64,000 nt of DNA from Microvelia longipes (GCA_018340805.1 JACMZG010001914.1:18629885-18693884); one strand, 5' to 3'; shown: positions 23,567 through 36,928, counted from the stretch's first letter. Translations and numbers: made by a program. The notes: a model not told the origin generated them from the sequence alone.

Positions 23567-23570
<4 letters not shown>

Positions 23571-23590
23571 CTGTACATATATATATATTT

Positions 23591-23810
23591 GTCTGCCTCC
23601 GTAGCCGCGGTTCCTATGGCACCGGAGGTCCAGGGTTCACAGCCCGGACTATGCTCTAGTTTTTATTAATAGAATTTGATGTAAAAAGATGTCGCAACTT
23701 TACTTACTTGTTTTACTTTGAGCATAGTAGATGTGACACACCCGAGGTGGTTTCCGCAGGGCGAATACCCTGAAGGGCCGACAGGCCCTAAAACTGGCAT
23801 TATTATTATT
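23591..23810 (+). mobile_element. tRNA-like SINE, full-length copy
   Basis: Head GTCTGCCTCCGTAGCCGCGG, then GGCACCGGAGGTCCAGGGTT (partial B-box), the GACTATGCTCT segment, the GCATAGTAGATGTGAC segment and a GGCGAATACCCTGAAGGGCC segment, ending in an ATTATTATTATT tail. It sits between two TA microsatellites, so its duplication cannot be read. Confidence 0.75.
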
Positions 23811-23836
23811 TATATATATATTTAAAAATATATATA

Positions 23837-23904
<68 letters not shown>

Positions 23905-23906
23905 TC
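23811..23906. repeat. (TA)n microsatellite
   Basis: Interrupted TA run between the SINE tail and a TE fragment with GGATCGAAATGAA. Confidence 0.95.
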
Positions 23907-23909
23907 TGT

Positions 23910-24150
23910 TGTAAGTATGTATGTAAGAGTTTTTCGTTCCTGACATAATGACTTTCGAACACATTCTCGGATCGAAATGAAGATTGGTACAACAATCAAC
24001 CTTCTTAATATCCCGAACCCTAAAAATTAATATATCTTCAAAAAGGGTTCAGATTGGACAGATATGTTTTAGATATGTATGTGTATGTTGAACAAAAGTA
24101 TGAAGCTACATTACTTCCGGTTTTATTGATTGACATATATAACGTAATGT
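23910..24150 (-). mobile_element. Microsatellite-tailed dispersed repeat, reverse copy
   Basis: Shares TTCATTTCGATCCGAGAA and GGGTTCGGGA.ATTA (on the minus strand) with 43855-44220 and partly with 29130-29395. All three copies abut TA or TG microsatellites at the same end. Confidence 0.55.
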
Positions 24151-24320
24151 AAACAAATCACGTTTTGGCTAATATAGGTACATTCAAAAATTCGTGGCTT
24201 ATATCGTGGCAGTATGACACCTATATAAAGTAGTAATATGACGACAATTTAGCCGCGAAGCCCCTCAGAGGCCCTCAGAGTTGAAGCCGCGTAGCAGCTA
24301 AATGCCTCTTGCCTAAAATC

Positions 24321-24416
24321 CGAGGACTAGCGAAGCGAGTTTAAAGTAGCAGATATGAGTGTAGCGAATCCGATGTGATAACAAGAAGTTCCGTGGTACT
24401 ATGTACCCGATTTTTT
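24321..24416 (+). mobile_element. 5S-module family, 3' tail fragment
   Basis: CGAGGACTAGCGAAGCGAG, GTAGCGAATCCGATGTGATA and a TACCCGATTTTTT terminus match the 3' end of the family. Confidence 0.7.
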
Positions 24417-24429
24417 GTAATTATTTATG

Positions 24430-26630
24430 ACGTCACATTTCCAATCTTTAAAGAGCATACAGAGAGGCGCAAGGGCCATTAAGCAGCCATGATTAATGAC
24501 CGCTTATCTTAATGTTAATATTATTTGCTGAGTCTTGGCATTACTTGTTAAGGCACTGTAGATGGCATTATTGCCGACAGCCGGCTCTGCTTTTTTTTTG
24601 GCATTGGTCTACTAGGACCATACAGCCATGGTATATTTATTTTATACTTTTAAATAATAAAAACTGTTTAAAATTTTGATTGAAAAAAATGAAATAATTT
24701 ACTGGTTAAAAGAACTTTTAATATAATGGATTAGTTATTATTATTTATTTACAATCTTGATAAAAGAAAATTTTCTTTGCTCGGAAATTGTTTATTTTAT
24801 TATGGACCTTTGGAAATAAAAGGCTCTGCTTATTAAAGAGAGCCGGTGCTTAATTAACTTTTTAATTAGTAGGAAAGACGTTGTTGGTGTTGATATTAAT
24901 GTAGACAATGCCACTGCGCTTACTCAAGTTATAATCTAAAAAGATTCTTTTTGGTGAATCTTTTTGCGAAAATAAAAATAAAAATTTATTAAACAAACAG
25001 TCATGATGGTTAAAGCCGTTCTAGAAACAAGAACTTCCTCTTCTACTCTTGCCTTGTAAGGAAATCTTTTTGATTATGTACCATGCAGGGTTTAAAACAT
25101 TTCTTATAATATAAGGAAATTCGATATTTTCCGTGTACTTGTAATTTCCTAGACGTAATTTCATGCTAGTTTTTTTTTCTTTATTGTTCTTTTAGTAAAA
25201 ACTTGTTTGCCTGACAATATGTCTGACTGCATTATATTCAACTCAGGTACAATTACACGCTACTCTACTGAGTGTCTTAAACATTTTCACATACATATAC
25301 ATGCATCAATATCCAAAATCCATACATATACATGAAAATCTTATGCTAAACAAGAGGACATAACAAATAATTCGGCCACTTGGCTGCTACGCGGCGTCGG
25401 CACTGGGAGCCGCTTTGCGGATCTAACTCTATTTTTTTGCTAATTATCACCTTGCATTTACCTCTCTCGACTTCGTCTCGGAAGTTAATAATCATAACTT
25501 CCTCGGCTTTGCCACGTGAGTTAAACACATAAATCTCGGCTTAGCCTCGAGAGTTTAATGCTTTTGTTTCCTCGGCTTTCGCCTTAGAAACCAACAAACT
25601 GCTCAGGGAAATAAATGCATTCTTAACTCCCTTGGTGGATAAATAAATATTATTCATCAGTTTCTCGCAATCCAACAATAATTGTCTGCAACCCAAAATT
25701 GGATCGCGACCCAAGGTTTAAAAATCACTGATTAGGAGTATTCCTAAATGTTCCGTATCAATTACTACTTTTCCTTATTTACCACCGTAAGTATAAAGAA
25801 AAATTTCTAAATTAGAACTCCTTTGAAAATTCGCAAAAAACAAAAATATCTGAGAATGATAAAGGCTAAGAACATCACTAAATCACAAGACTTGATTATC
25901 ACACCTTGTCACAATAAATAAACCAATAAGTCTTGTTAGATACTTCGCAATGAGCAAGTATAATATATAAGTACATTTCACATAAATCCTAACCAACCAA
26001 ATGAAGATTCATCCCGTATGATGTAAGATGTTTACGAAATCACGGATTTATATATATATTCGCCATATTTAAAACCCATTTGGTCTTAAAGGTCCTAAAC
26101 AGGTGGGAATTTCAAAATAAAACCTTGAACCTACTAAAGAGTTCAAATATTCAAGCGGTAGGTCTTTTAAGAACGCATTTAAGGACTGAAAATCAACAAT
26201 CTATGCAACAGAGTGAAAAAAAGATAGAAAAATGATAGTGGGGAAGTTTAATATATTGCTTCCCAAGAAGATTAAGAAGAAGCTAAGAAGATTCAAAGAT
26301 AGTCCCACTAAGTTTCTAAGTAACCAACCTTGAGAATCTATTTATTAAAATAATATACTTAAAAGAAATTCTAGCCATGTATGTCAAACATTAATTGGAA
26401 AACTTGTGATGAACAAACCACTTGTTGACACATAGCAAATATTTTTTATTATGTTTATTTCATTTTAAACAGCTGATTAAAAAAAATCGAATAATATTTT
26501 CGAAGCGATTCATTCACATTTCGACATGCGTTATGTGGGTTTTTAATAGGAATATAATTTAAGTAACACTTTGTAACTAAGTTCGTTAGAAAAATTTTGC
26601 GTTACATTTGTCTATAGTAAGGCATTAGTT
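24430..26630. other. No proven gene; GC-skewed hairpin repeats at 25370-25610
   Basis: 25374-25610 repeats CCTCGGCTT.GCC..GAGTTTAA three to four times between AT-rich spacers, and shares GCTGCTACGCGGCGTCGGC-like words with 43530-43565. A 5S-family hairpin fragment (TACTACTTTTCCTTATTTAC) is at 25765. The rest is featureless. Confidence 0.45.
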
Positions 26631-26636
26631 TGGTAA

Positions 26637-26813
26637 TTTGAAGGTGATGACGAAGCAGGTTTTAATGATGCTATATCTGCGATACGCAAGATATGGAGGG
26701 AGAATAAAAGATTTATATCTTTGTTCGGTGTTGAGCGGAATAAACTTATTGAAGTTTTAATAGCATATGCCGACAATGAGAGCACAAAAACCCATGGAAG
26801 TAACAGGTGGTGA
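26637..26813 (+). CDS. Candidate exon, unknown protein
   Basis: An open frame of 58 codons with no ATG, bounded upstream by a TAA and ended by TGA at 26811. It reads GDDEAGFNDAISAIRKIW and later NKLIEVLIAYADNES, an amphipathic, helix-like composition unusual for random AT-rich DNA. A second frame is also open for a similar length, which weakens the case. A pyrimidine-poor AG lies just upstream, so the acceptor is unconvincing. No family recognised. It could be a decayed transposon exon, a host exon or chance. Confidence 0.25.
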   Translation, partial: FEGDDEAGFNDAISAIRKIWRENKRFISLFGVERNKLIEVLIAYADNESTKTHGSNRW

Positions 26814-26879
26814 AAAAATTGAAAAAAGTTATTTAAATATGTTTCGTAACGATATTATTTTGAAAGTCCATCGAAACAG

Positions 26880-27350
26880 TTTTTAACATGCAGTTCTAAA
26901 TGGTCTTTGAACCAAAATGGTCTGTCAATTCCAAAAATGCTTTGGAATTATCTTCCAAATATTCTATGAATGTTTTCAACAAATGGACTTCAGCAGTTTT
27001 CTATGGTCTTGTTTTCATCCAAATGATCTGTCAATTCATAACGTGCTTTGAAATTATCTTTCAAAAATTCGTTGACAATATTAAACAAATTGACTTAAAA
27101 ATAGTGCTTTAAATGTGGATTAGCATAGCCTTCCTAAATTTTTCGAGACATTTATCCAAGCGGACTTTAAAAGAGTCTTCAACATCTGCATTAGAATTTT
27201 CTTCTTAAATTCTTCAAAAATGTTGTCCATATGCACTTCAAAATCCGACGAAGTGTACTTTGAAGTTGTCTTGACTATAATCCCTCGAAAAATTAATTTC
27301 CAAATGCACTTTAACATTAGTTATCTAAAATATTTATCAAAATGCTATTT
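26880..27350. repeat. Degenerate tandem repeat, period about 104 bp
   Basis: Words such as TCTGTCAATTC and GCTTTGAAATTATCTT recur at about 104-bp spacing in increasingly diverged form. The short frames here on both strands follow from that repetition. 27360-28240 beyond it shows nothing recognisable. Confidence 0.5.
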
Positions 27351-28256
27351 AAAATAGTCACGGATACAGTCATTAAAAGTTCTTTCATGATAAATAATTT
27401 TCAAAAATCCATTTTTAAAGGTAAAAATAAATAAAATTATTGTTGCTTTAAGTACAGATTAGGTACAACCACAGTTAAAATTAAGCTCTAAAGTGATTTT
27501 TAAGCTCAGCGTTACCTTGATACATCCTAATAAGCCATATTATTCTATGTAAGTAGTACTCGATAATATGACCATTCACGGAATCGCTAATATATAATCT
27601 AATATAAAAGATTAAATCGATTCTATCAAATCATCAACTAATTTTAAACGCTTTAATACTCCATATCAATTTTATAAATCCCCCTTTTTTGTCGTTAATG
27701 TCGTCAAGGTTTTCCTGTAGATTACCCTTGCCTTGAATTAAGGATCATTCTTCAAAAACATTTTCCAGGGTATTATATAAAAGGATTTGTGTAATTTCCT
27801 TAAAGAAGGTTTTCTTATAATTCTTTATAGTTACGCTTACTTACTAATTCGCTTACTAGACGAAAGATAAATATATTTAAAATAAATGATAATATTAAGA
27901 CTTCGATTTAATTTCTAGCAAATGTTTAACGGAAAATTAAGCTGTTAAGGAACGGGCAGGGGTTGAAAATGGTGGGATTGACTTAATTGTTTATACAAGG
28001 AAGTTAAATTAAAAGGTAAAATTAATAAAACGTTTTTCCCTTGCTCTTTCATTTATCTAATGGTGTAAATTTTCATTAGTTCTAAGTCAAATTTTAAAAT
28101 ACAAAAAAAGTTCTTTAAACAGACAACCAGCCATCATGCTAAGGTCGCATGATCATACTAAACAAGAGGCTGAAGGCCCTCGTCCTCAGTTCGTCATTAT
28201 TAAAATAAATTCTATACTGCCACGAATTAAGCGAATTTCCGTAGGTATTAGTAACA

Positions 28257-29122
28257 AATCGAGTACGGGATACCTCGGAACTTTTCCTCATCACACCGGA
28301 TTCGCTAAGCTCCCAGCTTGGGTCTCGCTTCGAATGCCTCAGAAATACAAATCGTTAAATTTATACTGCAATACGTATTCGGACTCGCTTTGCTCGTCCT
28401 CAGATAGTAAATACATTTGTTTCATTCCCAGTGTTCATTTATCTAGGCACTGACCTCGCTCGATGCTGCTTAATTATGGATAGACTTGTTGTTAGTTAAT
28501 AAACTCTCTACTAGAATGAGCTAGTGTAGATAATGGAAGTTTTCATTATTATAAATTTTATTACAAAATTTCATAAGACTTGTTGTATTATAACTAAACT
28601 TAGAACACTTTTTTATTACGTATATACTAAATTTAAACTCAATTGGATTATTTTTTTTCCGATTTTTTAAAATTTTTTAAAAACCGTATACAAATTAATT
28701 AAATAAACATTGAACTAATGCTGATAATGAGATGAATCTTACCATATATATAAGTCTTAAACATGGCTACATGCGTTTCAAATTTCAATCGGATCGCATC
28801 ATTTTTCCGTGTTTTATGATTTTTCGAAATTTTTGCTGAGTCATTAGAGCGGATTAATGACATCATAAACAAATTTTTTCGGCAGACAAAAATTTTTTTT
28901 ACAAAAAATTTTTTTTTACAAAATTTCAACTCTCTAGCATAAATATACTGGGCGCTATGATGATAAAACACACACACATACATACAGACAACTTTGAAAA
29001 AACCACTCAGGAGGCCATAAAAACGTCTGAAACAGATTATTCCTGTGACATCCCGGTTTCGGATTTTGTTGCAAACACAATACTTTTCCTATTTATACCT
29101 ACGGTATAAATGAGGAAAAGTA
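28257..29122 (-). mobile_element. 5S-module dispersed element, near full-length reverse copy
   Basis: On the minus strand it begins with the hairpin (TACTTTTCCTCATTTATACC at 29122 downward), passes the TG patch and the CTAGAGAGTTGAAATTTTG region, holds the 5S block at 28432-28485, then GGACGAGCAAAGCGAGTCC and ends GTTCCGAGGTATCCCGTACTCG. Confidence 0.8.
28432..28485 (-). promoter_or_regulatory. 5S rRNA-derived internal promoter-like block
   Basis: Minus strand reads ATTAAGCAGCATCGAGCGAG then GTCAGTGCCTAGAT. The box A region is well kept; the box C region is mutated. Confidence 0.65.
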
Positions 29123-29129
29123 TACAAGT

Positions 29130-31120
<1,991 letters not shown>

Positions 31121-31275
31121 AAAAAAATCGGGTACGAGTTACCTCGGAACTTTTCCTCGCCCCACCGGATTAATTACGCTCATCTTCACTACTTCGGCCT
31201 TCGCTTCTCTCGTTCTCATAAAATAAAAATCATAAAATATATTGAAGCACAGTAATACATTCGTTTTATTCCAAG

Positions 31276-31332
31276 CGGTCCTAAACATCCAGGCACTGAC
31301 CACGCTTGATGCTAATTAACTTTTATGATCCA
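31276..31332 (-). promoter_or_regulatory. 5S rRNA-derived internal promoter-like block
   Basis: Minus strand reads GGATCATAAAAGTTAATTAG, CATCAAGCGTGGTCAGTGCC, TGGATG, matching the 5S central region. Confidence 0.7.
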
Positions 31333-31642
31333 ATAACCATAGATACACTTGCCGTATTGAAACGAAACTAGGTATACTTATTTATTACATAAAGGAATAA
31401 ACTTTTTCTTTAGGTTTTTTGAGTTTGAACCAATTTTAAACTCAATCGAATTATTTTCTGATTTTTTTACAGGTTTTTTTAAATGTGCATAAGTCATTCG
31501 ATAAATCGTACTAATGCTGTTAATGAGATAAAATATGTTGGTCTTTTATGACTGCATGTGTGCCATATCTCAAACCGATCAACAAATGTTTCCGCGTATA
31601 AAACTAAACAAGTTTTCGTCTCTCCACTCATTATAATTACTA

Positions 31643-31689
31643 ATAACAAAGCCGACTTTCAACCGTTAACGGTCATCATCAGTGCCGGT
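31643..31689 (-). ncRNA. Hammerhead-ribozyme-like motif 3
   Basis: CCGGCA, CTGATGA, a perfectly palindromic stem II (ACCGTTAACGGT), GAAA, GTCGGC, TT, TGTTA. This is the best-preserved stem II of the set; stem I is four pairs, two of them wobbles. Confidence 0.5.
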
Positions 31690-32029
31690 AATTATTAAAA
31701 AATGTAGATCAGTAGTCTACCAGTGAGTCTAATGGTACAAACTTGACTCATAGCACTCAACTTCTTATCATAGCACTCCACAGCTCAATCCATCATATAA
31801 ATAAACCTATAGATTGATTTTTGTACCAAATTTCAATTCTCTAGGAGGGTATACACTAGGAGATATGATGATAACAGTCACACAGACATAAAACCTCGTT
31901 AAAACCAGTCAGGAGGTCTTTAAACTGATAATTTAAGTGAAATCCTGGTTTCGGATTTTTATTTGCAAACAGAAAATTTTTCCTATATACCTATAGTATT
32001 AATAAAATTCATTTTCAAGAGTAACCGCA

Positions 32030-32130
32030 GGGTGTAACCTAAAAGGCAATATAAACCCTGGGCGGATAACTTAAAAGGCAATATAAACCCTGGGCGGATA
32101 ACTTAAAAGGGATTAGTAACCCCGGGTTGA
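32030..32130. repeat. Short tandem repeat, about 43-bp unit
   Basis: AAAAGGCAATATAAACCCTG-GGCGGATAACTT is repeated twice, with a third diverged unit ending CCCCGGGTTGAT. Confidence 0.8.
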
Positions 32131-32384
32131 TACACTGAAAGGTAAAAAACTTCATTAAGTAGTTTGAAAAAATGAAAAACAACATACCTTATGGAGAATT
32201 ACTCCTTTCCCATTTTGTTGACCACCATTTTATTCTGAAAACCAAAAATAATATTATCAGACACTATCATCTAAATAATTAATCAGGCACAAAGAAAATT
32301 TCCAAGTCCTACCAAGAATTATAATTTCATGTAATTCGGCACAACCAATGCTACACATTAAGCATCTTAATGTATTGAGATAGT

Positions 32385-32415
32385 CTATGCCTCCTCTAGT
32401 AATATGTTTCCATAG
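32385..32415 (+). mobile_element. hAT-like MITE (CATAGAG family), 3' end fragment
   Basis: TCTATGCCTCCTCTAGTAAT followed by ATGTTTCCATAG resembles the family 3' terminus. Confidence 0.5.
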
Positions 32416-32471
32416 GCCAAAAGCTTTTGTTTACAGCCTACACTGATCAAACCTCGCAAAACAATCCAATT

Positions 32472-33215
32472 TTTACTTTTCCTCATTTATTCCGTATATA
32501 GGAAAGAAAAGTATAGTGTTTGCAAAAATCCAAAAACGGGATGTCACTGGAATTATCCGTTTCAGGTGTTTTTACGGCCTTCACAAATTTTTCTGTCTGT
32601 ATGTGAGTGTGTGTGTGTGTCTGTTATCATCGTAGCTCCCAGTGTATTTATGAAAGAAAGTAGACATTTTGTACAAAAAATGATTCTATAGATGTAGTTA
32701 AGCTATTCGAAGAATAATGGTTTTATGACTTCGTCAACCCGCAATAAATAACTCAGTAAAAATGTCGAGAAATTATAAAACGCGGAATGTTGCAATTAGA
32801 TTAAGATTTAGCACGCATGTAGCTATGTATAAGATGTACATGTGTGCCAAGTTTCATCCAATATCAGCATTAGTTCAATGTTTATTAGATGACTTTACGT
32901 TTTAAACAAAATTGTAAAAAATCATAAAATAATCTCATTGAGTTGAAATTTAATGCAAGTTTACACCTCTACGTAATAAATAAGTGCACTAAGTTTCGTT
33001 TCAATATGTTAAGTACATCCATGATTTTTGTTGGATCGTAAAAGTTAAGCAACATCGAGCTTGTTCATTGGCAGAATGGATGACCACTAGGGGATGAAAC
33101 GGATACTTTACTATGTGAGGACGATCGAAGCGAGTCCGAAGATATATTACAGTATAAATTTAATGACTTGTATATTCTGAGGACGAGCGAATCAAGTCCT
33201 CAGAATGAAATTAAG
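32472..33215 (+). mobile_element. 5S-module dispersed element, plus copy
   Basis: Hairpin terminus, GGGATGTCACTGGAATTATC, TG patch, TTATCATCGTAGCTCCCAGT, the 5S block (33033-33084), then GGACGATCGAAGCGAGTCC twice. The terminal CCCGATTTTT is missing. Confidence 0.8.
33033..33084 (+). promoter_or_regulatory. 5S rRNA-derived internal promoter-like block
   Basis: GGATCGTAAAAGTTAAGCAA, CATCGAGC, then GGATGACC. The region between box A and box C is more mutated than in other copies. Confidence 0.65.
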
Positions 33216-33465
33216 TTTTAAGTATGAAAATCGTTGTTTTGCATACATACAGAGAAAGACAAGGTCGTGAAGTCAATATTAACGCTTGCGACCATGAACT
33301 AGTTGCATAAGTACCTGTCCTATACTTTTAAAATAGTTGTATTATTTATCCAGGTTAATTTAATTTTAATTATAGTTTGACAGAATGGTATCTTATTTTT
33401 AAAATTTATAAAATATTGGGGTTTTTCTATAATAATTCCCAAAAGTAATAATAATGTAATAAAAA

Positions 33466-33837
33466 TAATGCTAGAGAGTTGAAACTTTGTACAAAAACAA
33501 GTTTACCGCTGTAGTTTTGCTATTCAGAAAATAATTTTTTAGACATCATTAACCCGCAATAATGACTCGAAAAATCATAAAACGCGGAAAAATGATACGA
33601 TCATGTTGGCACGCATGTGGCTATCTATAAGACATAATGTGCTGTTTTATCTCATTATCAGCATTAGTTCAATTTTTATCAAATGACTTGCGTAAATTTT
33701 TTAAAAAATAGGAAAATAATTCATTCGATTTGAAATTTGGTACAAGAGTATACTTTTACGTAATAAATAAGTTCATCAAGTTTCGAATCAGATGTAATGA
33801 GGATAAGTTCCGAGCTAAACCGTACCCATTTTTTTTT
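33466..33837 (+). mobile_element. 5S-module family copy lacking the 5S block
   Basis: Starts at CTAGAGAGTTGAAACTTTGT, keeps the ATCAGCATTAGTTCAATTTT region, then jumps to GATGTAATGAGGATAAGTTC and CCCATTTTTTTTT, skipping the 5S block and the GAGCGAAGCGAG repeats. Confidence 0.7.
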
Positions 33838-33957
33838 AGTATGGACATTTTAAGCTCTCTCTTAAAGATTGTTTAAGGTTGCAATATAAGAAGCACCTTA
33901 ATAAGTAATCTTAACAAAATTGACAGAATAAAATTTAAAAAAAAATCAAATTATGTA

Positions 33958-34530
33958 TTGGGTTGAGGAATAATTCATGAGCGTTTTTTTTCAAATTTAA
34001 AAATGCACGCAGAAATAAAATGCATCGGCAAAATTTTTTATGTTGTTTGAAAGAGAATGTTTTGCTCTACAAGATAGTGTGTTTTGATTTGTATTTTTTT
34101 TTTGTGTATTTTCAGATTATTAAAATGGAATGTCCAGTGGACAAAACTGAGCATTTTCGACACCATTTGCTTTTTGCATTTAATCGAGGTGATAAGGCTG
34201 CCGAAGCTGTTCATGAGATTTGTGCTTTGTATGGAGAAGGAGCAATGCCTGAAAGTACCGCACGCCGTTGGTTTTCGCGCCGTCAGACTTGGCGCCGTCA
34301 GATTTTCATCTGTTTCGATCGCTTTCGAACGCTTTGCGCGGTGTATCGTTCAATAATGACGTGGAATTGAGGGCTTGGTTGGACGAATTCTTTGAGTCAA
34401 AACCAGGAGATTTCTATCGCCGAGGTATCGAAAAACTTATTGAACGATGGGAGGAAGTTGTAAACAACAACGGAGAGTATTATTGATTAAATCGTTGTAG
34501 TTTTTTTGTTTAAAATAAATTTGAAAAAAA
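33958..34530 (+). mobile_element. Internally deleted mariner transposon
   Basis: A TA (33956-33957) precedes TTGGGTTGAGGAATAATTCA, a mariner-like left end. GCGTTTTTTTTCAAATTTA at the left is mirrored by AAATTTGAAAAAAACTC at the right (about 34512-34530). At about 570 bp against a usual 1.3 kb it has lost the middle of the transposase gene. The right terminus merges into a 39-bp tandem array and cannot be fixed. Confidence 0.8.
34125..34486 (+). pseudogene. Mariner transposase, N- and C-termini only
   Basis: The frame from ATG 34125 encodes the DNA-binding N-terminus: HLLFAFNRGDKAAEAV, EICALYGEGAMPEST and ARRWFSR, the helix-turn-helix region of mariner transposases. It then jumps into another frame and resumes at LAPSDFHLFRSL near 34289, the C-terminal part, continuing ELRAWLDEFFESKP and GIEKLIERWEEVV to the stop at 34484. 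The first two catalytic aspartates (including HDNA) are gone; the third, in LAPSD, remains. The join carries two copies of GCGCCGTCAGA, suggesting repeat-mediated deletion. About 115 codons remain of a usual 345 or so, so no active enzyme can be made. The best match in memory is the mellifera-type group, but that is uncertain. Confidence 0.85.
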
Positions 34531-34830
34531 CTCCCCAACAAAACAACTCATAAGCATTTACTGATAAAAATCCCCAACAAAACAACTCATACGCATTTAC
34601 TGATAAAAATTCCCAACAAAACAACTCATAAGCATTTACTGATAAAAATCCCCAACAAAACAACTCATAAGCATTTACTGATAAAAATCCCAACAACAAT
34701 CAACGCATTTACTGATAAAAATTCCCAACAAAACAACTCATAAGCATTTACTGATAAAAATTCCCAACAAAACAACTCATAACCATTTACGTACTGATAA
34801 AAATTCCCAACAAAACAACTCATAAGACAA
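34529..34830. repeat. Minisatellite, 39-bp unit, about 8 copies
   Basis: Unit TCCCCAACAAAACAACTCAT-AAGCATTTACTGATAAAAA with one shortened unit at 34690. It begins exactly where the mariner right end should lie, and CCCCAACAAAA resembles a mutated mariner terminus. Confidence 0.9.
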
Positions 34831-35276
34831 ATTAACTGTATAAGAAAATAATCCCCTAAGGTGCTAAAATAATTAAAAATTTAGATTCATCCTACACTGA
34901 AAGGATCTCTCAAATAACCTGCATATACCTATATTACCCGTATTATTAACAACCCACTAAAACTATTATTACTAAAGATAAACTATCCAGTAGGCAGATA
35001 CGTCAAGACATTTATTAAAAAATTTATTTAACATATTACAAATTAAATATTTTTTTTACTTATTACTGCGTCAAAATATTGTAATTATAGATGTAAAAAT
35101 CGGGAAGGGGTTACCTCGTAAGCTTTGTTCACCACATTGGATTCGCTACTCATCCTCACTTCTCTGGACTCGCTTCGCACGTCCACAGAACATAAAAATC
35201 ACCACATTTATACTTAAACACGTCTTCTGACTCGCTTAGTTCGTCCTTACTTAGTAAATACATTTTTATTTCCAGT

Positions 35277-35329
35277 GGTCACCCATCCAGGCAGTGACCT
35301 CGCTCGATGCGGCTCAACTTTTATAATCC
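35277..35329 (-). promoter_or_regulatory. 5S rRNA-derived internal promoter-like block
   Basis: Minus strand reads GGATTATAAAAGTTGAGCCG, CATCGAGCGAGGTCACTGCC, TGGATGGGTGACC. Box C is intact. Confidence 0.75.
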
Positions 35330-35490
35330 AATAAAACCGTAAATATACTTGCCGTATTAAAAAGAAACTTAATAATTTTATTTATTGCGTAAAGGGATAC
35401 ACTTGTACCAATTTTAACTCAAATTGATTCAGGTACAAGCCTTTAGACAAAACTGTAACGGCTGTCTCCTGATTATTTTCTTCGCTGCTC

Positions 35491-35533
35491 GCAGGCACTG
35501 ATGATCTGCTAAGATTGAAAGCTGGCAATGTAA
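35491..35533 (+). ncRNA. Hammerhead-ribozyme-like motif 4
   Basis: AGGCA, CTGATGA, TCTGCTAAGATT, GAAA, GCTGGC, AA, TGTAAA. Core strands are intact, but the base expected to be U before the cleavage site is A, so it is probably inactive. Confidence 0.4.
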
Positions 35534-35706
35534 AATATATATTATTAGTGGAGAGACTAATAATATATATTAGTGGAGTTTGATTACTTGAAACTCCACA
35601 ACTTATTTTTTTATTTAAATTGATTGTTTTAAGATTTGTTATAATTTTTTTGAAAAAAAGTATCAGGTCATCCAATAAAAATTGAACTAATAAGTTACGC
35701 TGATAA

Positions 35707-35721
35707 TGATATATATATATA

Positions 35722-35766
<45 letters not shown>

Positions 35767-35775
35767 ATTATATAT
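35707..35775. repeat. (TA)n microsatellite
   Basis: Interrupted TA run splitting a 5S-module copy. Confidence 0.95.
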
Positions 35776-36884
35776 GTATGTATGATTCTATGGGTAGTTC
35801 ATTTCTTGATGCGAGTAACATAGCAGCCCATGTTTCTGATGATTTATGATGAATGAGATAGAGAACTTTAGTTACATACTTGGCAGATTTTTGTTTTTGA
35901 CACACGTTTCTACACAGCTCAATTTTATCTAAAAATAAAGATTCAAGCAGTTACATTATTCAAACCACCTCTAATCTCTATTGATTTCTACTTTAAATGA
36001 CAATTTAGCAATTTTTAGTCTATCAATGGTTGGCCTATTATTGATTGGGCTATTGGTGGCCTAATTGAGGTATGATTCAAATAAAATAAAGTAGGAGTGA
36101 AGGAAAATAAAAAAAATACAAGATTTCCTACACTAAACCTAGTTTTTCATATTATATTTTTGATTGAAGGTCCTAATTCGTAAATGGCCAATAAAATAAT
36201 TAAAACAAGAACACGAAGTTACCCTAATTAAAAAAAAATGCCTGAAACGGATAATTATAATTAAACCTCGGTTACGATTTTTTTTGTGAACACAATACTT
36301 TTTCTAATACCTACGGTAGTAGGTGAGGTAAAGTAAGAATCAGTTAAAATAAAACAATAATATAAGGAAAGAGATGGATGGAATAGGTATTGTATACATT
36401 ACACACATTCAACAGGTGAAACGAACTCACACATTCAACAGGTGAAACGTACTATCATATGTAACCTGTGTCCCATATTTCAATGTAATATCTCTATAAA
36501 TCTGTCATCAGAAGATTCTATTTATAAGTAACTTCGTCATATTACACATCGTGTCCTAGTTTTTACTTTTAGATATTTTCTATATCTCTTTTATTATTTA
36601 TAATAAAAACTTTTGTGTATATGTTTCTTGTTCTTTTTTTGTTTATTTTATTGTTGTGTAGTTGTTTTCAAAATTCTTTTGAAAAAAAAAAACAGTGTAC
36701 ATCCTTTAGCAGAAACTAAAGGATATAATATATATCACATATCGTTGGTTATGATATTAATATACTATAAATAATTGCAATACATAAGCTGATTATTTGT
36801 TTAATAATTATTGAGATGAGGAATATAATATATTATAATAACAGTAAACTGCATATTTTCTCTCTAACAATGATATATCTAATA

Positions 36885-36928
36885 TACATAGCAAGCTTTC
36901 GACCTACTAAATCATCATTAGTGTCGGT
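36885..36928 (-). ncRNA. Hammerhead-ribozyme-like motif 5
   Basis: Minus strand: CCGACA, CTAATGA (one change from CTGATGA), then GAAA, GCTTGC, TA, TGTATA. It faces motif 6 in opposite orientation 120 bp away, as in the 9435-9868 element. Confidence 0.4.

Larger units (their letters stand above)
31131..32001 (-). mobile_element. 5S-module dispersed element with nested hammerhead repeat
   Basis: Minus-strand copy: it ends in a seven-T run after GTACCCG, has the 5S block at 31276-31332 and the 5' terminus near 32000. The family sequence is interrupted at about 31607-31808 by unrelated sequence holding the hammerhead-like motif at 31643. Confidence 0.75.
35095..36340 (-). mobile_element. 5S-module dispersed element, split reverse copy
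   Basis: The minus-strand copy ends in ACCCCTTCCCGATTTTT at 35095, has the 5S block at 35277-35329 and loses continuity at about 35430. It resumes briefly near 35660-35710, then a TA microsatellite and unrelated sequence intervene before the hairpin end near 36235-36335. At least one insertion (with the hammerhead-like motif at 35491) lies inside. Confidence 0.65.

Noticed and set aside
23700..23999. 99-codon Tyr-Ile-rich minus frame
   Set aside because: It reads through a TA microsatellite and a SINE.
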